Shown here in pieces: positions 5,660-5,746 of a stretch of DNA of 5,746 bases. The position numbers and the translations under genes are program-made. The DNA comes from Alphaproteobacteria bacterium (GTDB lineage: Bacteria; Pseudomonadota; Alphaproteobacteria; BNTO01): the NCBI GenBank assembly GCA_025996655.1, contig BNTO01000067.1, positions 1-5,746 of the forward strand, read 5' to 3'. How positions within the stretch are numbered: position 1 is the stretch's first letter; each line of letters begins with the position of its first letter. The notes under the pieces are model-generated. The model saw nothing but the letters and a program-made list of their open reading frames with translations, was not told where the DNA came from and did no database searches.

Positions 5660-5746
5660 ATGGACGTAAGACCTTGCAAATTGAGCAAAAAAGAACAGCT
5701 AAAATTAATGGAGTTTTTTGTTGCGGAAACGACAGCTAGAACAGCT
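5660..5746 (+). CDS. IS1595-family transposase, N-terminal fragment
   Basis: The first 29 codons of a frame run off the window edge. The visible residues include LSKKEQLKLMEFF followed by VAETTARTA. This matches my recollection of the N-terminal helix and helix-turn-helix start of IS1595-family (ISXO2-like) transposases, which have a LSK..Q...L..FV...TARTAA pattern before the DDE-type catalytic domain. The catalytic part is not visible. AAGG lies about 7 bases ahead of the ATG. The truncation at 5746 comes from the window, not from a mutation. The family is recognised from a short stretch, so the assignment is likely rather than certain. Confidence 0.7.
   Translation, partial: MDVRPCKLSKKEQLKLMEFFVAETTARTA

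Larger units (their letters stand above)
5622..5746 (+). mobile_element. Left end of an IS1595-like insertion sequence, cut by the window edge
   Basis: A probable terminus starting GGGGCTGACACC lies 38 bases before the ATG of a transposase-like frame. The boundary is set by that sequence and the usual short gap between IS terminus and transposase start. The right end, its inverted repeat and any target duplication are outside the window, so the exact boundary and completeness cannot be confirmed. Confidence 0.6.

Noticed and set aside
1..5746. CRISPR array, riboswitch, toxin-antitoxin or phage defence module
   Set aside because: No regularly spaced repeats, no recognisable aptamer, and no known toxin, antitoxin or defence motif was seen on either strand.

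Overview
The window looks like chromosomal DNA of an alphaproteobacterium. The polynucleotide phosphorylase reads like the alphaproteobacterial form of the enzyme. The mixed base composition, loose spacing and an insertion sequence would fit a host-associated lineage such as Holosporales or Rickettsiales relatives, but that placement is inference. The window holds four well-supported protein genes, one tRNA gene, two small unrecognised open frames, and the left end of an insertion sequence (IS) that runs off the right edge.

Positions 1-1403 (minus strand): a two-gene unit. A YgjP-like zinc metallopeptidase (609-1403) is followed by a DNA repair methyltransferase of the Ogt/MGMT type (118-582). 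They are close enough, with a possible GTGA stop/start overlap, to share one transcript. Positions 1-117 lie beyond the ogt stop and hold no gene or clear terminator that I can support. Positions 1404-1505 form a compact divergent control region: a probable minus-strand promoter for the peptidase overlaps the -10 element of a plus-strand tRNA-Ser(UGA) gene (1506-1595).

Positions 1596-1953 lie between the 3' ends of the tRNA gene and the converging rnhB gene. They hold no convincing gene, only an AT-rich stem-loop and a weak terminator-like hairpin at the rnhB stop.

Positions 1954-4868 (minus strand): pnp (PNPase, 3'-5' RNA phosphorolysis) and rnhB (RNase HII, RNA in RNA-DNA hybrids) overlap by ATGA and form an RNA-processing operon. 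PNPase carries an unusually long Arg/Gly/Asp-rich C-terminal tail after its S1 domain. This block is visibly richer in G+C than the flanks. The usual rpsO gene is not found upstream of pnp within the window.

Positions 4869-5222 contain the pnp leader and promoter (minus strand) and, back to back, a perfect TATAAT hexamer on the plus strand. The latter could drive two small overlapping open frames (5223-5462 and 5462-5629) of unknown function. The second appears to be cut off by an IS1595-like element that begins near 5622. The first 29 codons of its transposase are visible (5660-5746), and the Shine-Dalgarno sequence of that gene lies inside a hairpin.

I found no clear new multi-gene system. 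The most notable points are the IS boundary that truncates an unknown gene, the hairpin over the transposase start, the PNPase tail, and the separation of pnp from rpsO.
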